A stretch of DNA of 64,000 bases from Trebouxia sp. TZW2008. Taxonomy: Eukaryota > Chlorophyta > Trebouxiophyceae > Trebouxiales > Trebouxiaceae. Below the pieces are notes generated by a model, which searched no databases, had not been told where the DNA came from, and saw only the letters and a list, made by a program, of their open reading frames with translations. The position numbers and the translations under genes were made by a program. This document shows positions 46,768-58,722 of this stretch, piece after piece (within the stretch, counting starts at the first letter, position 1; the number at the start of each line of letters is the position of its first letter). The stretch is taken from NCBI GenBank assembly GCA_002118135.1, contig BDIU01000008.1:186001-250000 (forward strand), given 5' to 3'.

Positions 46768-49700
46768 ACAGCAGCTAGGTCTGCAAGTTCCTTGGGGGTG
46801 TGCAGCATGATGACAGCCAGGGTGTAGTCAAGCGGGGGTTCCTGCTCAGCATGGAAAGGCAAAAAGGGGTCCTGCGACAGTTCGTGCTCCATAAGCTGCT
46901 TGTGCAGTGGCGGATAAGGCTGGACAGTCTGAATGCGTTGCACCTCAGCAGTGCTTTCTGTGCTGTCCTCACCAGCAGCAATCGGGTCGGCATCTGGGGC
47001 GACAGCAGCGTTGGGTGGTGGGGTGGCCCACGGCTGAGTGGGAGCCATGCTTTCCAGCAGCTCATTGGCCTCATCTTCATCTTGTGCAGCCGCTCCACCC
47101 TGCATTCACACGTACAAAACTCTATCACAAATATGTTATCTTCCTGTGCTTGCTTGCATCATGCTCATTATGCATTAGGCAGCAACTTCGACAGCTAACA
47201 CAGGCCAGCATGCCCAAACAGCTGTCTCAGCACGCCTTGCAGCCAGCAGCAACAGCGGCAAACGCAAGATGTGCACATACAGTGAAGCATTAATGCTTGT
47301 CCAATACAGGTGAGGCAGAGGGATAGGAGCGTAGAGCAGGACATGAATAGTGCAGCAAGAATTCTTGACCCATGCAGCTAAGGCAAAAGGACAGAAGGGC
47401 AGGGCAGCAGGGCAGGGCACAGCAGCAGAGCAGGGCAGGGCAGCCGGGCAGGGCACAGCAGCAGAGCAGGGCACAGCAGCAGGGCAGGGCAGGACAGGAC
47501 AGAACAGACCTGGTGCATCTGGCGCCTTATGGCAGCAGCTTCGTCCATGTGCTCCTGGCGTGCTGCTGACTTGAACTCAGGAGGATGGTCTTCTGAGGGC
47601 TCCTCAGCATTTTGCTGCAACGCTGCGGCGTCTGAGCTCTCAGCAGCAGTGAAGTCAGGATCTGCCCTCACATTGATGGTTGGCTCAGTCTGCAGCAACA
47701 CAACATGGGAGTGACTTCAGTGAAGAAGATGTGCAGATCAAACATGGATGTCCAGGGTTGAGCACTCTTTGCCTCCAGGTTCTGCAGAGGGTTGCATCCA
47801 TGGCAGCGGCTGTCAACACTTTGAGTCATTATCTACAAAATGAGCAGGCAAGCAGCAAGCATATGCTGAGAAGACTTTGTCTGTCTAAAGAGGCAATAAT
47901 TGTGAAGTGTGGCGTAAGTCTGCCTCTACTCACTTGCACATGGGTGGCTGCATCTGCAGTGACTGAGATGCAACTGGTGCCCGTTCAACTATGACAAAAT
48001 ATGACACAACCCTATGAAGCTGACCTTGAAGAAGTAGCGTATGCAGGCAAGCTGGCCATCCTCCACAAAGACTACGCTCTTGCGCTTCAGCCTAGGGGTG
48101 CCTGGTGGGGGGTCTGGGATTCTGGCTGCGGCCTCAGCAGCTCTGTCAGCAGCAGTCCTGACAGCTGTGCTTTGCCGCCCTAGCCCACTGAAAGTGCCCA
48201 AGCTACCCAGACCAATGCTGCCTAGCCCACCTGTATGTCACCATTGACCATTGTTGGCTATGCTTTTGAGACCTTACTTGTAACTGACAAGACCTTGCAC
48301 TGCGAGGAGCTGTGTGCATACTCTCAGCGCCACTCAGACCCCATGCTGTAGTCCTGAGACGCCCCAACATGCAGATGCTGATGCTCAGCATACATGGGAG
48401 CAGTGCAGACATTCAGACTGCTGCCTGCAGTAACTCATGTGTTACGCATCAGCAGCCTGTTCCAAGCACTCTATTTACACCGTGTATGGTAAGTGTTGCT
48501 GGCAGTTGGAGTGTGTTGTTGATGGTCAATGTGGCCAAGCAATTGTGTGAGATGATGCTGTTGCACCAGTGTGCATACCTATGCGTGTGCTGCCTCCAAC
48601 ACTGCTGCTGGAAGATGCTCCAATGCGCGTCGACCCCAAAGCTGACGAGCTTGCTGATCCCAAACGAGCTTTGTTGGGACCTGCACATGAAGACACATGT
48701 GTCAGGCATATCTGCTGACAGCAGGTGAAGAAAGTCACAGCAGACCTGATGCAGAACATGAAGCGCAATCAAAGGCGACAGTGCTTGACTTGTCTATCAG
48801 CACATCCGTTCAAGTGCAAAATGGCTAGATTGTTACTGCTCAAACTGCGTACTGCTTACAAAGGTACACTCAGCCATGTGAGATTCTGAAGGCAACACAG
48901 TCTGATGCAACACATTTACAACTTCTTGTTGACCGCTCTGTAATGCCATAAGAAGCCAACAACTCTCACCAACTAAGCCAGCTAGCCCCCTGGCAGACTT
49001 GGTGTGTTCCTGCTCGGCTTTCATGTCTTCTGCTTTGACATCTTCTTGCTTCACACTCTCGCCTTTGATGTCCACTTCCATTGGGTCATCCTGCTTGACG
49101 TCTTCAAGCTTGACAGACTGATCAGCAGCTGACTGTGCGTTGTCTTTCCCCAACTTGGCTACCTCAGCTACATCTATTCGCTGAACCTTGTGATCCTGCA
49201 TGCAAAGGTAGCTTGCTAAACATACACTTCTGATGCACTCTGCAGCACTTGCCATGTTTGCAGCAGTATTGCCCAGATTGCTGAAGGCTGGACATGTCAG
49301 GGATGAGACATGTGCATGCATCAAACACAGACAGCCAAAATACAGTGATGATTGTGATGCACAAGAAGAGCAGAGGCTTGTGCAACCTTCTACTGAAGCA
49401 GCATGGCACCAGCCAGAGCAAGGCAAGTATGGGCTTGACAGATAACACACTACCTGGCCAGGATCAGCTTTGACTGTTGGCTGCTTTTTCTGAAACATGG
49501 CATCATCATCCACTTCCATGGGGAGTACGCCACTAGAATGGATTGCGCCCAAGCCAGCAGTGCCATTGACACCATCTGCTGCAGTGCTGGCTGTTTGAGC
49601 AAAGTCTGAACTGTTCTGAGCAGCCAACCCAGTGGCAGCAAACTTTGCACTTTCTGCTGATGCAGCCTTGACCAGACCTGCTGATGGCGCCTGCATGTCA

Positions 49701-51792
49701 CACAGCCTCTGACAATCTGCTGCCATGATGCAGCTCGAGCAACAAACACTGGCAGCACTGCAAGTATGTGCTGGGACATCATTGTCAGCAGCAATGGCAG
49801 GCCTGTCCAGTGTACCAACACAAGCCCGTGCATAGAAGGCCAACATCAAGCAAGACCATGTACTTTGTCTGTGCGTTTATGACTGACACTGCAGCACAAC
49901 TAAAGCGCTGAACATATTGCTAATACTAACTGTCAAGTCTTTTAGAATGATGCAGCATGCTGCTCACAATACAGCAGGACTCAGTACAGAAGCTTACCAC
50001 ACTTGTCCCTGATTCTTGTTTCAGCTTCTTTGCAGGTGCACCGTCAACATCAGCATCAACATCCCTGCAGAGTCATGGGATGTTCTTGAGCCAGCAGCCT
50101 TTTGCAGCTGTGATATGCTTTCATATCAATACTGAGAAGGCATGCAGCCAGGTGCTAAATTTCAGCCTAGGTGTTATGACAGTGACAGTCCAAACAATTG
50201 CAGTCATAGCTGCAGCTAAGTGGCTAAGATCAGGCAGGAACTTGTGTTGGGGCAGGAGGCCGTGTTTAGCGTGTCTACTTTTGGCCAGAGTTCCTTGCAC
50301 AAGATGCTGCATGACTGATCAGCCAATCAGCTGCAGGCATGATATTGCTGTCATCACATGTACAAGGGCATGCATGGCATTACAGTTCAGTATGTGTGAA
50401 TCAGCTATGATGTTGCATTGCATGCACAGTTACGTGATTGGTCCTTAGTGCAGCTAAGTAATGAATACATTCAGACAAAGCCTCCAAACTTGAACCCCAT
50501 CACACAATTTTCAGGTGGTCTGTGGCATTGCCCTTCTTGACTCTCGATCAGCCAGACATGCATAGAGCTGCAAACAACCTTATACGTTTGCTGTCATTGC
50601 CGACCATGCCAACGTTCGATCGCCACTGCAGGACAACCTTGGCTGCAGCTGCCCTAACTTTCTGTGAAGGACTTTTCTTGGAAAGATTGTTGACGGTCTT
50701 GCCGACAGGCACCTTTTTCAAGGCAGTCATGTCCACTGGCAGAACTCCAAGAGTCTTGAGGACATCAAGTGTAAACTTTTCAGCATCTGAAGTCCTTTCT
50801 GCTGCTAGGGTTAGCCAACTGTGCAGGATTGTCAATCCTTTACACTCTGCCATGTTGACAAGAAGGGCCTTGTCAGAGGTAGGCAAAGCAGTTATTGTTG
50901 TCAGGAAGAAGATCCGCACAGCCCATTTCATTTGCGGCCGGTGCATCAGGTCAATGAAGTGGTGCTGTTTGCCAGGTTTTATCATCACTTGACCATCGAC
51001 AGTGGTCAGCAGCCTTTGCAACTGATCATTGACCTCGACTTGTTGTGAGGTGGGAGCAGGTTTTGCTCGAACAGGTGGCAATGCTTTGCTGTCTAGCTTG
51101 TTGTCTGCTATCTTGTAAAACAGCGGCAACTCCTCCTTGTCATCTAGACTTTTCATTTGCTGCTTTCGTGCAGTGATGCAAGCCTTTTTCAGCTTTGGAT
51201 TAAGGCAGTGATGGCAATAACCACAGCGGTCCTCTTTTGCAATTTTTGGCAAAATTTGCCGACGCCTCCGCTCCTTTTGCACTGCTGCTGTGGCCTTTGT
51301 TGGCTGAAACGCAGCTGGACGTCTGTTGAGAGGCATATCTTCTGCTTCACTATCAGATTGGTCTGCAGAAGCACTGCTATCTAGCGACGGTGATGGGGAG
51401 TGTGCTGCACTGACAGGCAGGGGAGGGCCTTCTTCTGTGACTTGTGAGACAAGCGATGCATGTTGCGCCTCAGCCAGAACTTTATGCAAGGCGCCATTCC
51501 CTGCAAGCTCAGCAGGACACTCAGCTCAAGCAGCAGGGTGAAGCAAACAGGGCGAAGGCTGTACAGCTTTCGTCTAGCGCTCACCCTCTGTCTCTCCGTG
51601 ACGCTCCTCCGCTAGCGACTCGTCTGATTTGTCCTGATCAACAGCTGGCAAATCGGTTGAGCTGGTCTTGTACAGTGTTTCGACACCTCCGCTTTGCCTA
51701 GCTACTGGTTCGTTCGTGAGCCACTCGGCAGCGGACGGCATTCCGTTGTTCTTCGCAAATCTCTCATCAATGTTCGATATCGTCGTCAACAT
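44169..51792 (-). CDS. PNUTS: PNUTS-like PP1 regulatory subunit: TFIIS-N domain, RVxF motif, two CCCH zinc fingers
   Basis: Probable nuclear scaffold that brings protein phosphatase 1 to RNA polymerase II. Thirteen exons (read downward): 51792-51585, 51500-50579, 50064-49998, 49690-49454, 49195-48970, 48680-48579, 48230-48025, 47689-47510, 47099-46416, 46070-45939, 45633-45428, 44700-44628, 44312-44169. All phases agree, giving 1128 residues. Order of parts: acidic N-terminus; a half-CXXC-like cluster (CGYCHHCLNPKLKKAC); a TFIIS N-terminal domain (VLKTLGVLPVDMTALKKVPV ... QKVRAAAAKVVLQWR); VKxED repeats; KRKSVVFVEDGQL, an RVxF PP1-docking motif in the same context as KTVTW of animal PNUTS; a Gln tract and Pro-rich region; then CKFFSTPKGCSRGETCGFKH and CAFFNTPKGCAKGERCQFAH (each C-x8-C-x5-C-x3-H); an Arg/Asp tail. 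Animal PNUTS has one CCCH finger, so the second is extra. The terminal TAA overlaps a perfect GTAAGT donor, so the protein could be longer. Confidence 0.85.
45281..45342 (-). repeat. Donor-side echo of the PNUTS-like zinc-finger exon K
   Basis: On the minus strand, GGGCAGGGCATCTAGAGGTG ... CCAG/GTACAAG copies the 3' end of the exon 45633-45428 about 140 bp further downstream in the gene. The donor is retained. Confidence 0.85.
46716..46768 (-). repeat. CAG repeat encoding poly-Gln in the PNUTS-like protein
   Basis: About 17 CTG triplets on the + strand read as consecutive Gln codons on the minus strand, inside exon 47099-46416. Confidence 0.95.
47396..47502. repeat. GGGCA(GCA) minisatellite in a PNUTS intron
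   Basis: Irregular repeats of GGGCA and GCAGCA over ~105 bp, just beyond the donor of exon 47689-47510. Confidence 0.9.
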
Positions 51793-52322
51793 ATACAGAC
51801 AGGTATGTTTGCTGAGCTCAGCTTCAAGCTACTGTACTTGTTGCGGTGGCTTTTTCAGGTAGCTTTTTGCTACCCTTGCCACTTTCTTCAAACACCTTGG
51901 AAATATCTTTGACAGGTGCCACTCAGAGCAATGCAGTTGCTGAACCTCACAGGACAGCTGCAAGTATGCAAGCACTTATGATACAGACTAAAGGAGATCT
52001 CCTTTCCCCCAGAAGCTACGAGTTGCAAGGCATTTTGACCACCAATTCCCGCAAACTTCGCCACTCGACGGCAGTGTCAGCCGTCTATAAATTAGAGGGA
52101 GAGCAAAATACAGTAATAAGCTCACTCGCTGAAGGGGAGGCTTTTTGGCGTCTAGTTTGCTTTGCCCGCGTCAAGCGCTTGCAAAATTGCATTATTTTGC
52201 GCGACGGAAACAAATACTACGGATATTCCGGACGCCGCCCGTCAATCATACGCCGTGCGTTAGTCGACGATCGTGAGATCCACTCGAGTCAAAAAGTCAA
52301 CACAACTCAACGTTGTGATGGC
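51793..52322. promoter_or_regulatory. Divergent intergenic region, likely bidirectional promoter
   Basis: 530 bp separate the start codons of the PNUTS-like gene (minus) and the UPF0153-METTL13-like gene (plus). The right half (52060-52300) is CpG-rich. No TATA box is obvious. Assignment as a shared promoter rests on the head-to-head arrangement only. Confidence 0.5.
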
Positions 52323-55300
52323 ATGGCAGGACTGTCCCTGCTTCGGCAGTCTCGCCGCTTGTATGTCTCGGCAAACAGCAGTGCAGCGTGGATAGAAAGC
52401 GGACTGAACTTCAAGTGCACGCAGTGTGGAAAATGCTGCACTGGAGGCCCTGAAAGAGCTGTATATGTACGTACTCACTGCAGTCGCTGACGTTCAACAG
52501 CCTGCTTACATAGCCTGAGACACCTGCATGCTTACTTTGTAGGTGTCTGAGCAAGAAGCAAATGCGATTGCAGGCAGCTTAGGGCTTGATAGTGACCAGT
52601 TTGCAGATCAGTATCTAAAGGTACTTTGTTGGTGTGCTAATGGCAAGACACTGCCTGCTGTGCCAATCAAGCTGTTGCGTGAAATCCCGGATGGGCTCGA
52701 TGCCTCAAAGCTGACCTATGACAAATCACTTGTTTGTACGCAGGCTGGTTCTGTAGGTCCCCGGCTATCTCTAAAGAAGAACAGCACAAACACAGCTTGC
52801 GTTTTTCTCATAGATGGCAAATGCTCTGTTTACCAGCACAGACCCACTCAGGTCAGTGCAAATACGTCAAGACAGACGTCATGCACGGTTGCAAATTAAT
52901 GCAATGCCAGTCTCAGTGACATGCACACCTCATGCAAAAGCTTGAGCAACAGGCTGAGACGCCTTGAGTTGGATGCCGTTGACTGTATTGCATCTTGCGT
53001 ACATTCTACCTTTGTGTGCATCCTACAGTGTCGCACATATCCATTCTGGCCAGAACCTCTCACTTCCCGCTATGATTGGGAAGCTGAAGCCCTACGATGC
53101 GAGGGCATTCAGATCAGATCATCCTTGCCAATCACTCAGCACAGGCAGTACTGCAATGTGGCTGCGCAAGTTGCAGAGTCGGGTACACAGAGCTGCGAGT
53201 TGCTGCTTGCCTATGTTGTGCCTTCATGCACATCAGTGCCTGTTTCATGTGCATGGCACTCTACTCCACGACATATGTAATGACAGACTGTGTCACATGG
53301 CCAAGCTGCCTGAGTTGCAACCACGAGCCAAATGTCTGCATGGGAAGCTGATCACAGGCAGCGGGTTGCAATCAAACAGATAGCACAATGTACCAGATAC
53401 GTACCTTGCTGTGCCTGCTGAGTCTGCCTAGCATATGTCTAGAAAAAAATGAATGAAATTGAGTATGAGATAGGACATAATGCAAATCAGCAATGCCCAC
53501 ATATGCACTGCAGAGGATAAGCAGAAGCGCGCTAGAGAAGCAGCACAGGAGGACCCTGCAGAAGCGTATGCTGGCAGAGCTGCAACTGCTGCATCATCAG
53601 AAACCTCTCCTTTATCAGTAGATGATGCAGCAGCAACACTAGCAGATGACGCACCCATTCCAGTAGAAACTATAAAGCGTCAGCTGGTATTGGAGGAGAT
53701 CTCCAGAAGCGGTGAGATGGGTGGCACCACTCACAGGCATGCTCTCACTCATAGAGTTCCGCACGAATGCTGCACACTTAGTACATGGACCAAACACACA
53801 TTATGGCAGTGCACTGTTGACCTGACAAGCCTGAACGGATCCACCTGCCACAATGATAATGTCACCCCAAGTTGCACGACAACTGGTAATATACATGACT
53901 GGTGCCAAACGTCAATAGCAAGAACACTTGGCGATTTAGCGTGTCAGCAGCATGAGTTGAGGATGCTCAAAATGTCACGAAATTTCTCACACCGTATCCA
54001 ATCTGTGCATTGCCAGCATTGTGCCCTGCATGAGGCAGTCAGCTTTTGAGCTGTTGTAATCGTCTGTCACACAAATCTCAAACTCTGCATTGCAAGCGCA
54101 GTGACATGGAGGAGCTGCTCACATCAGTGTCCCCACAGCTGGTTGATGAGTTTGCTGAAGACTTCTTTGCCAACCGAGGCCGTGAGCTGCTACACGACAG
54201 CAAAAGGTGGCGAGTGCTCAATACATGGGTGGGCGAACCTAAGGAATACTCCAGGTTTGTAGTACAGTGTCCTTAGACTCACAGCTTGTACGTTACTAAG
54301 ATGGCGTCATTAGCTGCGTTGCATTAAGCTTGGATGTACTCAGATCAGCATGAGGAGCCATACAGGCTGCAGCCTTCAATACATCACCAAGCTCACAATT
54401 GTCTGCTGCAACACAGAGAGACTGGTCTTGACACATATTCTGCACATGCAAGGCCGACCTTGCTTGCTGCCTGTCGTTTTGCAGGCTTGTAGATTATGAC
54501 TTAAACAGGATGCAGCCAGAAATGATCAGCACCAGCTTTATCAAGTTGTTGACGTATCGTCAGCACATACCAACAACGAGACAGCTGAGACAGGGTGACC
54601 CCAACAGCTGCGTGAACATCTGAGTTCATGCGCTTACTCTGTTGTCTCTGCTCATAATTCAGGCACCACGTAGGCTGCAGGCAAAGCCAGCCTTAGCTGC
54701 TGCATTGCATGCAAGACATGCCTGGCATAGCTGACACCAATTCCATTTTGCACTGGGCATACGTTGACCACAGCATACCAGCTGCTTATGAGCAGTGAGC
54801 CAATCGCATGCACAGCATGCAATGCACTGCGTTGCATCTGCTCTGATCTTGCAACATGCCCGGCGTGATGCACACTGAGCTTGCAAGAGCTTCATGCTCA
54901 AGCTGTGTCCAGGCTTTGACCACGATCAGGCAAGAACTGAATGATGGACCATGTGCATGCAGAAGCTTGGTGCTCAAGCCATGTCCAGACTATGCCCAAA
55001 CAGAGGAACAACTCAGACCTCAGCCTGACGGCAGCATGACTGTATGGCATGATAAGCTATGCCAGCCAGCCCACAAAGACATGTGCTTGTTGTGTGATGC
55101 TAAGATTCTTATGAGGCCCTGCATGATGTACAGTGTGCTTGCAGGAGCTTGGTGCTCAAGTCCTGTCCAGGCTATGCCCAAACAGAGGTGCAACTGAGCC
55201 CTCAGCCTGATGGTAGCATGAGGGTGCGGCATGATAAGCTATGTTAGCCAGTCCACAAGGCCACCGCTTTTGTTAAGCTGAGATTCTCATAAGGCCCTAC

Positions 55301-57813
55301 ATGATGTACATTGTGCTTGCAGGAGCTTGGTGCTCAAGTCGTGTCCAGGATACGCCCAGACAGAGGTGCAGTTGAGGCAGCACGCTGATGGCAGCACAAC
55401 TGTACGGCATGATAAGGTTTGCCAGCCGGCCCATAAAGCCATATGCCTGGCTTTCGCTCTGCAAGCCATGAGTCAAAAGCAGATGCACAGCGCTGCAGCC
55501 TCCTCACTGCAAAAGCCCATCAGTGTGCATGACGCTGGCTCCCTGCACTCCAGCACCGAGCTAGCTGTTGCTGTTATAGGTGAGGTTTGCTGCATCTGCA
55601 ATCAGCATCAGTCCGTTCAGCTGATACACAAGTTAGCGCACGTCCCGATGCTGTAAGTGGCCTGCAGTCACTGATGCAAGCTTTATCACAGTGCAAGGAT
55701 TGCCTGGTAAGAGGAGTAGGCAGCTTAACTGCAAAGCTTGGGGGCAGTTTTTGCTAAACTGCGTCGCGTCCCACATTGTGCATGTGAGGTTGATAAACGC
55801 TCCAAAAGTCGTCCCTACCTGCAAACAAGCTGAAAGTGTGTGCGTGTAGCATGCCGGCGGTGCTGCAGCATTCAATGTGATGTGTGCTGTGTGCTGTGTG
55901 TCCGTGTCATGCATGCCATCAACAAAAGCCTGCATTGGCAAGAGTTCTTGGCATTCCTGTCACGCAGGTTCCATCAACAATGTGCATGCATGTGGCCAGA
56001 ACAAGTGCCTAACTCTGTTCTCATGCACTTCCGCACGATTTTGCACAGGCAGACCTTTCAAATTTACAAGAGCTGTCAGGCAAATCAAGTTGACGAACCC
56101 ATTTCTGCATTCACAAACAAGCTGGTGTTGAGCAGGTGCTGGTGCGTGTGCTTTGCCCATGGCCGTCAGGCATCACTTCCCAAAGGCTGCCATTGATGCT
56201 GTTGACATTGATGCTGAGGCCTTGGACCTGGGTCAATGCTTCTTTGACGCAAAGGAAGACTCTCACCTGATGATGCACAATGAAGATGGGGTCAACTTTC
56301 TTACAAGACAGGGTGTCTTATCACAGGTGAACAGTTTTGTGACTACAAATTGCAACAAGTGCATCGACAAGGCAATCTCCAATGAGAAGCTGGCTTGTGA
56401 TGTGGCGCACACATATGGTCTGGTCAGCAGTCCCCATCATCATTGCATGCAAGGCATGCTTGCTGTCCCCAGCACATCCTGATGAAACTGTTTTTTGGCA
56501 ATTCATGTGCATGAGCTATGTGGACTGTTTTACTGTCCACATTGTGGCAACTGAGCTATTGACTGAAATGCCTGCATGGTTCTGATTTGACACGCAGCAA
56601 TTTGCCTGTGAACCCAGCACGCTAAAAAGCTGTTGCGGAGGCACAGCTTACCACTCACTGCAGCTGCACAGCACGCGTAACAACAGCAAGCCAGGAGCAA
56701 GTAGTGATGTGTAGGCGGGTCCTGTTGCACAACAGATCATTCCTTTGAGCACCCTTATCACCTGAGCTGATGGACATTGTGTTTGCTACAGTTCGACATC
56801 ATCATGCTGGATGTGGCAGCACCAGATCCAGATGGAGATCCAGGCACCCTCAGTTCTTTGCCTGCTCAGTTCCTCAGCAAGAGTTTCATTGAAGAAGGAC
56901 TTTGCCGGCGTCTCAGGCAGGTCTATTTGCAGTAGTCCTTACGTCCCATCAAGTTGCCCTGCAGTACTGTTTTTGCCCAATACTGACATACACAGCAGCT
57001 TCAGCCTTGCAGTGAGGAAGGATGTTGCACCGCTTGCTTGTGCGCATGCCTGCACCAGCGAGTGTCAGGGTCATGAAAACAAGCTCATGGCCTGAGGCAC
57101 ATCATGGACGAGCACAGCAGGGCTCAGGTCTGCAAGGTGCATTATCTTTGCGCACATGACTGAAACCTAGCAGTGGTTTTCTGCGCTGAGTTGCACCAAG
57201 TGAGTTGCACCAAGGGCAGGGTCTTCTTGAGAAGCAAAGCTGTGAGTACCACTTGCATCAGATTTGCTGTGGTCTGCGCACTTGGACAGGCAGTCCATAT
57301 ACCGTGATTGCTTGAGCAACAGTGTCACTTGCAGCAAGGCCCTGGCGCATTGAGCCGTTACATGTATCTATTGATGGTATAGGTAACATCCGTTTATGCC
57401 GTTAGGCTAGAATTTCTGAACTGTATGATGTTCTGTTACATGAGTACTTCTGATGTCATGCTTGCAGGCCAGGAGGGGTAGCAGCAGTGAACATATTGGG
57501 AGGCATGCCAGCTCTGAAAAACGCTGTCGCCAAGCTGCAACCTCATTTCCAGCATCTGCACGCGCTGCACACTCCAGAATTTGGCGTCGTGTTTGGCAGA
57601 GCTGCTCTGCGTGGTGGCAATGATCCCCAAAAACACACAGCCTTGTGGAGATTGACAGCAGCTGCTGCAACGCTGAAACCATTGTCTGTCTTGTGTGATG
57701 AAGTGCTGGGTGAACAGCTGGAACAGTGGGCTGTCAATGATGAGCTGCATGATGTGTTGAAGGCTCACTTTGGCTATGGCTGGTTTACAGCACAGGAGTT
57801 GATGAAAGCTTAG
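52323..57813 (+). CDS. Fused UPF0153/YkgJ cysteine-cluster and METTL13-like methyltransferase protein
   Basis: Ten exons: 52323-52466, 52543-52620, 52744-52851, 53029-53144, 53491-53736, 54102-54254, 55323-55579, 56136-56326, 56792-56916, 57468-57813. They give 587 residues in one frame, provided the introns after 53144, 53736 and 56916 are GC-AG. The N-terminal half has the metal-chelating CTQCGKCCTG (CxxCxxCC) cluster, CVFLIDGKCSVYQHRPTQ and CRTYPFWPE, as in the zinc/iron-chelating UPF0153 family. The C-terminal half is a spermidine-synthase-fold SAM methyltransferase like the C-terminal domain of METTL13: SCPGYAQTEVQL, AVIGAGACALPMAV (motif I), HHFPKAAIDAVDID, FDIIMLDVAAPDP, PGGVAAVNILGG, YGWFTAQELMKA. 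METTL13 methylates eEF1A in animals; the substrate here is unknown. If the GC-AG junctions are wrong these could be two adjacent genes split near 53740-54100. Confidence 0.75.
54485..54590 (+). repeat. Possible old echo of the methyltransferase exon at 55323
   Basis: GCTTGTAGATTATGACTTAA ... AACAGGATGCAGCCAGAAATG follows a TTTTGCAG acceptor and vaguely resembles the exon start. It is also an open frame of about 46 codons in the right phase, so it may instead be an alternative exon. Confidence 0.35.
54886..55262 (+). repeat. Three acceptor-side echoes of the methyltransferase exon at 55323
   Basis: AGCTTGGTGCTCAAGTCCTG-type copies begin at 54888, 54964 and 55146. The intact exon has the same string at 55324; steps are 76, 182 and 178 bp. 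The younger two include the intron part ATGAGGCCCTGCATGATGTA, the acceptor TTGCAG and ~120 bp of exon. Stops and frameshifts (for example TGTTAGCCAG for TGCCAGCC) disable them. Confidence 0.93.
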
Positions 57814-58722
57814 CACAGAGAGCAGCAGTTGATACTGCAGCAGCTTGTTGACGCATGCTCAACGATGCATATGCTTTATCTCCCTGTAAGCATGAACTAC
57901 TGAGTATGGTGCATGTAAATGCAAATGTTTGCCAAATTGAATGTGCAGTGCGACAGTTCAGGCTTGACTTCTTTGTACACATGATACATTCCAGCCAGGC
58001 GTATACATGTGTGCACTGCACAAGCGCCCTGATCGAATCAAAAAGGAGCCAGCGAGCTGTGGTCAGCACCGTTCATTTGTTCTGCAAAAGCCGTCGCACG
58101 TGTGTCTCACGCACGTGCGAGCTCGTGCATTTTGCTGGCTCCATCCGTTTCACTGATGGAGGCAAGCGCCCAGCGAATCTTTGTTGTTGATAGCGCGTCA
58201 GCTGCCAGAACGACGATGCATTCTGCATTCCGAGCTCCGGCTACGACAGAGCTGTGCAAGTTCGGCTTGCACATCATCATGATGCGTCGCAGGCAGACGC
58301 CTTGGCTAGTGACGAACTTTGCAGCAGATGGCGTGCGCAAAGAGCAATGTGAGGTTTGCCTTGGACCAAGTCCGAATCTGGAAATTTGTGCGGCCCTTTG
58401 CATGACGACCGTGCGTCAGCGCAGCATGCCATGGCAAATCATGCATGCCTGCCTATAATGCAGCTTTACTCATCCCCCCATCAAATGCAGCTGAAGCGAT
58501 CTAAGATGAGCCCAATGGCGTTCATGAAACAATCAGGGCGTTTGCCCTGGGCGTGCTCGTGTCGTAGCACGCGCCACGTCAAAGCGTGCCGACAGCTTAT
58601 CGAGGAGTGTAAATTCATGTTGACCACAAACCTCGTGGGCACGCTGAAGCATTTAAGATAAGCATTCATTCAGCGACACTCTTGTGCGAACCTTTGCGCT
58701 GATCGAATTGTAGATCGCAAAC
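57814..58722. other. Intergenic region upstream of the LHC gene
   Basis: No confident gene. TGTAA near 57885 and 57912 could end the methyltransferase gene. The stretch 58050-58660 is CpG-rich and open in several frames on both strands (for example a 98-codon minus ORF 58403-58107), typical of a CpG-rich promoter region; no family signature is visible. Confidence 0.5.

Noticed and set aside
47378..47701. Minus ORF continuing past the exon into a Cys/Pro/Ala/Leu repeat
   Set aside because: Past 47510 it reads the GGGCA minisatellite; a GTCTGT donor at 47509 ends the real exon.
48833..49849. 338-codon minus ORF as a single exon
   Set aside because: It runs across the intron 49453-49196 of the PNUTS-like gene; both flanking exons have good splice sites in matching phase and the bridging residues are Cys-rich noise.
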